From Rariloculus sp965263005 (GTDB taxonomy: Bacteria; Pseudomonadota; Gammaproteobacteria; Steroidobacterales; Rariloculaceae), in assembly GCF_965263005.1 (NCBI RefSeq), contig NZ_OZ253579.1, positions 2,852,001-2,916,000 of the forward strand: 64,000 nucleotides of DNA, written 5' to 3'. The notes beneath the pieces were generated by a model. It was not told where the DNA came from and searched no databases. It was given only the letters and a program-made list of their open reading frames with translations. The position numbers and the translations under genes were made by a program. Below, piece after piece: positions 61,466 through 64,000 of the stretch. Within the stretch, counting starts at the first letter, position 1; every line of letters starts with the position of its first letter.

Positions 61466-62746
61466 ATGCAAACACGGATCGCAGCGAAGTACGCCGACGT
61501 GCCGCGGATCGACGAAGCCGACGCGATCCTGCGCTCGTGCGTGCATTGCGGCTTCTGCAACGCGACCTGCCCGACCTATCTCGAGCTCGGCGACGAACGC
61601 GACGGCCCGCGGGGGCGGATATATCTGATCAAGCAACTGCTCGAAGGGCATGAGGTCACGACGCGGACCCACACTCATCTCGATCGCTGCCTGACGTGCC
61701 GCAACTGCGAGACGACCTGCCCTTCTGGCGTGCAATACGGCCGCCTCCTCGACATCGGCCGGGACCTGATCGAACGGCAGGTCCGAAGGCCCGCCCGGCA
61801 GCGGATCGCGCGCTGGCTGCTCAAGCTCATCGTTCCTCATCGCCGGCGTTTCGGTCTCCTGCTCTTCATCGGGCGAATGGTCAGGCCCGCATTGCCGGCC
61901 GGGCTGCGCGCCAAGATTCCGCCGCGCCGCCGCAGCTTGCCCGCTCGTCCGCGGAGCACCGTCGTTCCGGCAAGCAACTCGTCCGGTCCGGCAGGCACAG
62001 CGGGTAGCCAGGGGGTGCGCACGATGCTCGTGCTCGACGGCTGCGTGCAGCCCTCCGCCACACCCGGCACGAACGAAGCGGCCGCGCGCGTCCTCGCCAA
62101 ACTCGGCATCAGGCTCGAAAGCGTACCCCGCGCCGGCTGCTGCGGTGCACTCGCGTATCACCTCGGCGATCATCTGGCCGCGCTTCGTTACGCGCGGCGC
62201 AACGTCGATGCTTGGTGGCCCGGCATCGAGGGCGGCGCCGAGGCCATCGCGATCACGGCGTCCGGCTGCGGACCGATGATCAAGGATTACGGCGATCTGC
62301 TCGCTGGCGATCCCGCTTACGCGGCCAAAGCCGCAAAGGTCTCGGCACTCGGCAGGGACATCAGCGAGATCCTTCGCGACGAGGACCTGGCGCGGCTGCG
62401 CCCCACTGCCTCGGGATCGAAGGTCGCATTTCATTGTCCGTGCACGCTGCAGCACGGCCAGAAGCTCGGCGGAGTCGTGGAGGACATCCTGACGGCTTGC
62501 GGCTTCGAGCTCGCGGCGACGAAGGATCCGCACCTGTGCTGCGGGTCAGCGGGTACGTACTCGTTACTCGAACCTGAGATGAGCCGGAAACTGCTCGGTA
62601 ACAAACTCGCGGCGTTGACGGCCGCCCGTCCCGATCTCATCGCAACGGCCAATGTCGGCTGCCAGCTTCACATCGAGAGTGCGGCTGATCTGCCCGTCAA
62701 GCACTGGATCGAGCTCATCGACGAAGCGAACGGCAGCGAGACTTAG
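61466..62746 (+). CDS. glcF: glycolate oxidase iron-sulfur subunit GlcF
   Basis: The 426-residue protein has two 4Fe-4S motifs (CVHCGFCNATCP and CLTCRNCETTCP) and two CCG domains (RAGCCGALAYHLGD and HLCCGSAGTYSLLE) as in heterodisulfide-reductase-like subunits. It passes electrons from GlcD/GlcE to the quinone pool. Starts ten bases after glcE, so glcDEF is one operon. No glcC regulator or glcB is in the window. Confidence 0.93.
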   Translation: MQTRIAAKYADVPRIDEADAILRSCVHCGFCNATCPTYLELGDERDGPRGRIYLIKQLLEGHEVTTRTHTHLDRCLTCRNCETTCPSGVQYGRLLDIGRDLIERQVRRPARQRIARWLLKLIVPHRRRFGLLLFIGRMVRPALPAGLRAKIPPRRRSLPARPRSTVVPASNSSGPAGTAGSQGVRTMLVLDGCVQPSATPGTNEAAARVLAKLGIRLESVPRAGCCGALAYHLGDHLAALRYARRNVDAWWPGIEGGAEAIAITASGCGPMIKDYGDLLAGDPAYAAKAAKVSALGRDISEILRDEDLARLRPTASGSKVAFHCPCTLQHGQKLGGVVEDILTACGFELAATKDPHLCCGSAGTYSLLEPEMSRKLLGNKLAALTAARPDLIATANVGCQLHIESAADLPVKHWIELIDEANGSET

Positions 62747-63000
62747 CCTGCATATTGAACTACCCGGCGTCCTACAGTCGAAAGTGAACTGTAACTTGTT
62801 GTTTATACATTATTTATCCGAATGTACTCAACTGATCGACTTACCGCGTCCTTTTCCCGAGTAAGCAATCCGAAAGCGGATTGAATACAACTCCAGCGTA
62901 CTCACCCGCGGGATTATCCGGTCCGAGTAGGCGTTCGCTTCCCAAGGGATCGGTGCTCATCGTACCCCATTTTTTGTCATCCAGTGGGCAGTGGCCGATT
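62747..63000. other. AT-rich intergenic region at the edge of an integrative element
   Basis: The stretch from 62785 to 62830 is distinctly AT-rich (TTGTTGTTTATACATTATTT) against the GC-rich surroundings, and lies between the housekeeping glcF gene and genes typical of integrative elements. It is a candidate attachment region. No tRNA gene or matching repeat is present to confirm it. Confidence 0.35.
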
Positions 63001-63324
63001 CTACGAATCCGGTCCCACCGGAATCCATTGACTTGCACCCAAGGGATTGCGCGGCGCGTCCCGTTCGCCGCTCGCCCACCAAGGCGGTTTGCGGCGCTGC
63101 CATCGCACGGCCAACCGAAGTGCCCCGCCCTCGTCGGCCGTTGAGATTCGCCGTTGCGCCGCCACCCAGATATCAAGATCGGCCCCGAGGTAACGCACCC
63201 TGCAGCCGAATCGGTGAAACACCGGTCCCTTGCCCGTGATCCGGTAGCCCTCAAGCGTGCGCGGCGAAATCCCGAGCCAATCAGCCACATGGCGCGTGGA
63301 GTAAAACGTCATTGCGGATCCCAT
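63001..63324 (-). CDS. AlpA/MerR-like helix-turn-helix DNA-binding protein
   Basis: The 107-residue protein starts at 63324 with AAGGAG six bases upstream. Its first 50 residues (MTFYSTRHVADWLGISPRTL then EGYRITGKGPVFHRFGCRVR) are a winged HTH of the AlpA/excisionase type, normally found in the control or excision region of integrative elements and prophages. The C-terminal half is Arg/Trp-rich with no fold assigned. It is downstream of a DUF2285 gene on the same strand, the usual arrangement in proteobacterial ICE-type elements. Confidence 0.75.
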   Translation of the reverse strand: MGSAMTFYSTRHVADWLGISPRTLEGYRITGKGPVFHRFGCRVRYLGADLDIWVAAQRRISTADEGGALRLAVRWQRRKPPWWASGERDAPRNPLGASQWIPVGPDS

Positions 63325-63376
63325 TTCATTCTCCTTCTCCGCACGCGCCCCGAACGATCCCGGGACACACGTACTG

Positions 63377-64000
63377 TTACCCACCTTCCATCAGGAAACG
63401 GGCCTTCTTGTCCCGCCGGCGCACGCGCGCGCGCATCCAGCTTTCCCTGTGCCACTCGGCCGCTACGCGCTGCGCGCCGTAGAGGTCCACCGCGGTCTCG
63501 CGCCAGGATTTGCCCGCCAGCCGCGCGTCAAGCACCGTCAGAAGTTCCCGATCCACCGGGTGCGGCGCATCGCGCCCCGACCCTCGCGCCAGGCTTGCCA
63601 GTGCTTGCAGCCGCTCGATCGCCTGCATCGGCCCGGACCAGAACGCAAGCCTCAGCACCAGCCCGGTCGCCACTCCGGATTCGAGTCCGGCATGCACAAG
63701 CCCCGACCGCAGGCGCACCTGCGCCGCCTGCGAACGGTTTTCGATCTTGAGAATGAGCCTCCCGTCGGCGAGCCTCAGCCCCGACAGGCGCGCGCCGGCG
63801 TTTTCAAGCAGCGGCGCGAGTGGCGGCGCTTCCGTCCCCAACTCGCCATCCAGCGTCGGCGCCCCGGCCCAGAACGGTGACGGATTGTCGCCGGTCCCAT
63901 CAGGGATCTCCCACGCCAGCAATCCCCACGCGAACGCCTTGCGGTCAGCTCGAGACTGGATCCGCAGCGGGAACGGCGCCACCTCGAGCGCCGGGTGCCC
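63377..64000 (-). CDS. DUF2285-domain protein, 5' end outside window
   Basis: At least 207 residues; the frame is open to the window edge and homology-like sequence (HPALEV) continues there, so GTG 63982 is not taken as the start. The C-terminal DRELLTVLDARLAGKSWRET and AVDLYGAQRVAAEWHRESW segments match DUF2285, a DNA-binding-like domain of integrative elements in alpha- and gammaproteobacteria. It precedes an AlpA-like gene, as in those elements. Confidence 0.75.
   Translation of the reverse strand, partial: GHPALEVAPFPLRIQSRADRKAFAWGLLAWEIPDGTGDNPSPFWAGAPTLDGELGTEAPPLAPLLENAGARLSGLRLADGRLILKIENRSQAAQVRLRSGLVHAGLESGVATGLVLRLAFWSGPMQAIERLQALASLARGSGRDAPHPVDRELLTVLDARLAGKSWRETAVDLYGAQRVAAEWHRESWMRARVRRRDKKARFLMEGG

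Noticed and set aside
1..64000. CRISPR array, rRNA, tRNA or replication origin.
   Set aside because: No regularly spaced identical repeats, no rRNA-like sequence and no tRNA cloverleaf was seen on reading either strand; a covariance search could still find a tRNA.

Overview
The window is GC-rich and gene-dense. It most resembles a chromosomal segment of an aerobic, heterotrophic proteobacterium, probably an uncultured gammaproteobacterial lineage. That placement is an inference from gene content (Fur box, DASS symporter, GlcDEF, HpaI/HpcG-type enzymes, BrnT/BrnA, DUF2285 edge element); no rRNA or tRNA gene is visible to test it. The dominant theme is periplasmic oxidative chemistry: many exported proteins, five PQQ-type quinoproteins, several c-type cytochromes, TAT-exported proteins and flavin oxidases.

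Layout. 1-9.3 kb: DUF2784 membrane protein (cut by the edge), a TAT-exported amidohydrolase, a brnT-brnA toxin-antitoxin pair, hemD, an exported metallo-beta-lactamase-fold hydrolase, a decayed PLP decarboxylase and the first PDWSGVW/DUF6152 genes. 9.4-14 kb: quinoprotein dehydrogenase, M20 peptidase and SnoaL-like protein. 14.3-16.5 kb: an iron locus with a strong Fur box, a helix-hairpin-helix secreted protein, a ferric-reductase-like membrane protein and a ruined TonB receptor. 16.7-21.7 kb: aldose-type PQQ dehydrogenase, a repetitive exported protein, a MarR gene with an in-frame stop and a serine hydrolase behind a duplicated fragment of a distant hydratase gene.

21.7-37.0 kb is the most distinctive region, an apparent aromatic-catabolism island. 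It holds a Rieske dioxygenase (alpha and beta), a hydroxyisobutyrate-dehydrogenase-like enzyme, two copies of a flavocytochrome module like p-cresol methylhydroxylase (FAD subunit plus cytochrome c), three paralogues of a small uncharacterised TAT-exported protein beside those modules, a TetR regulator with a palindromic operator, a metal-ligand-poor M24-fold protein, a double OsmC-like protein, a cytochrome/propeller lipoprotein, and a hydratase-aldolase pair of the homoprotocatechuate meta-cleavage type. A plausible reading is that exported oxidases attack the substrate side chain and pass electrons to cytochromes, while cytoplasmic enzymes open the ring and cleave the products. The substrate cannot be read from the sequence.

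37-58 kb: more DUF6152 and PDWSGVW proteins, sorbosone/aldose-type quinoproteins, a DUF1501-DUF1800 pair, serA, a split NosR-like FMN/4Fe-4S membrane system, a quinoprotein alcohol dehydrogenase with a dihaem cytochrome, an MsbA-like ABC exporter and a DASS symporter. 58.5-62.7 kb: GFA-family protein and glcDEF (glycolate oxidase). 63-64 kb: the edge of what looks like an integrative element (AlpA-like HTH and DUF2285 protein).

A short inverted-repeat element with TA-flanked termini (MITE-like) recurs at about 5.3, 7.9, 24.5 and 58.3 kb. In two places its ends supply a start or a stop codon of a neighbouring gene.
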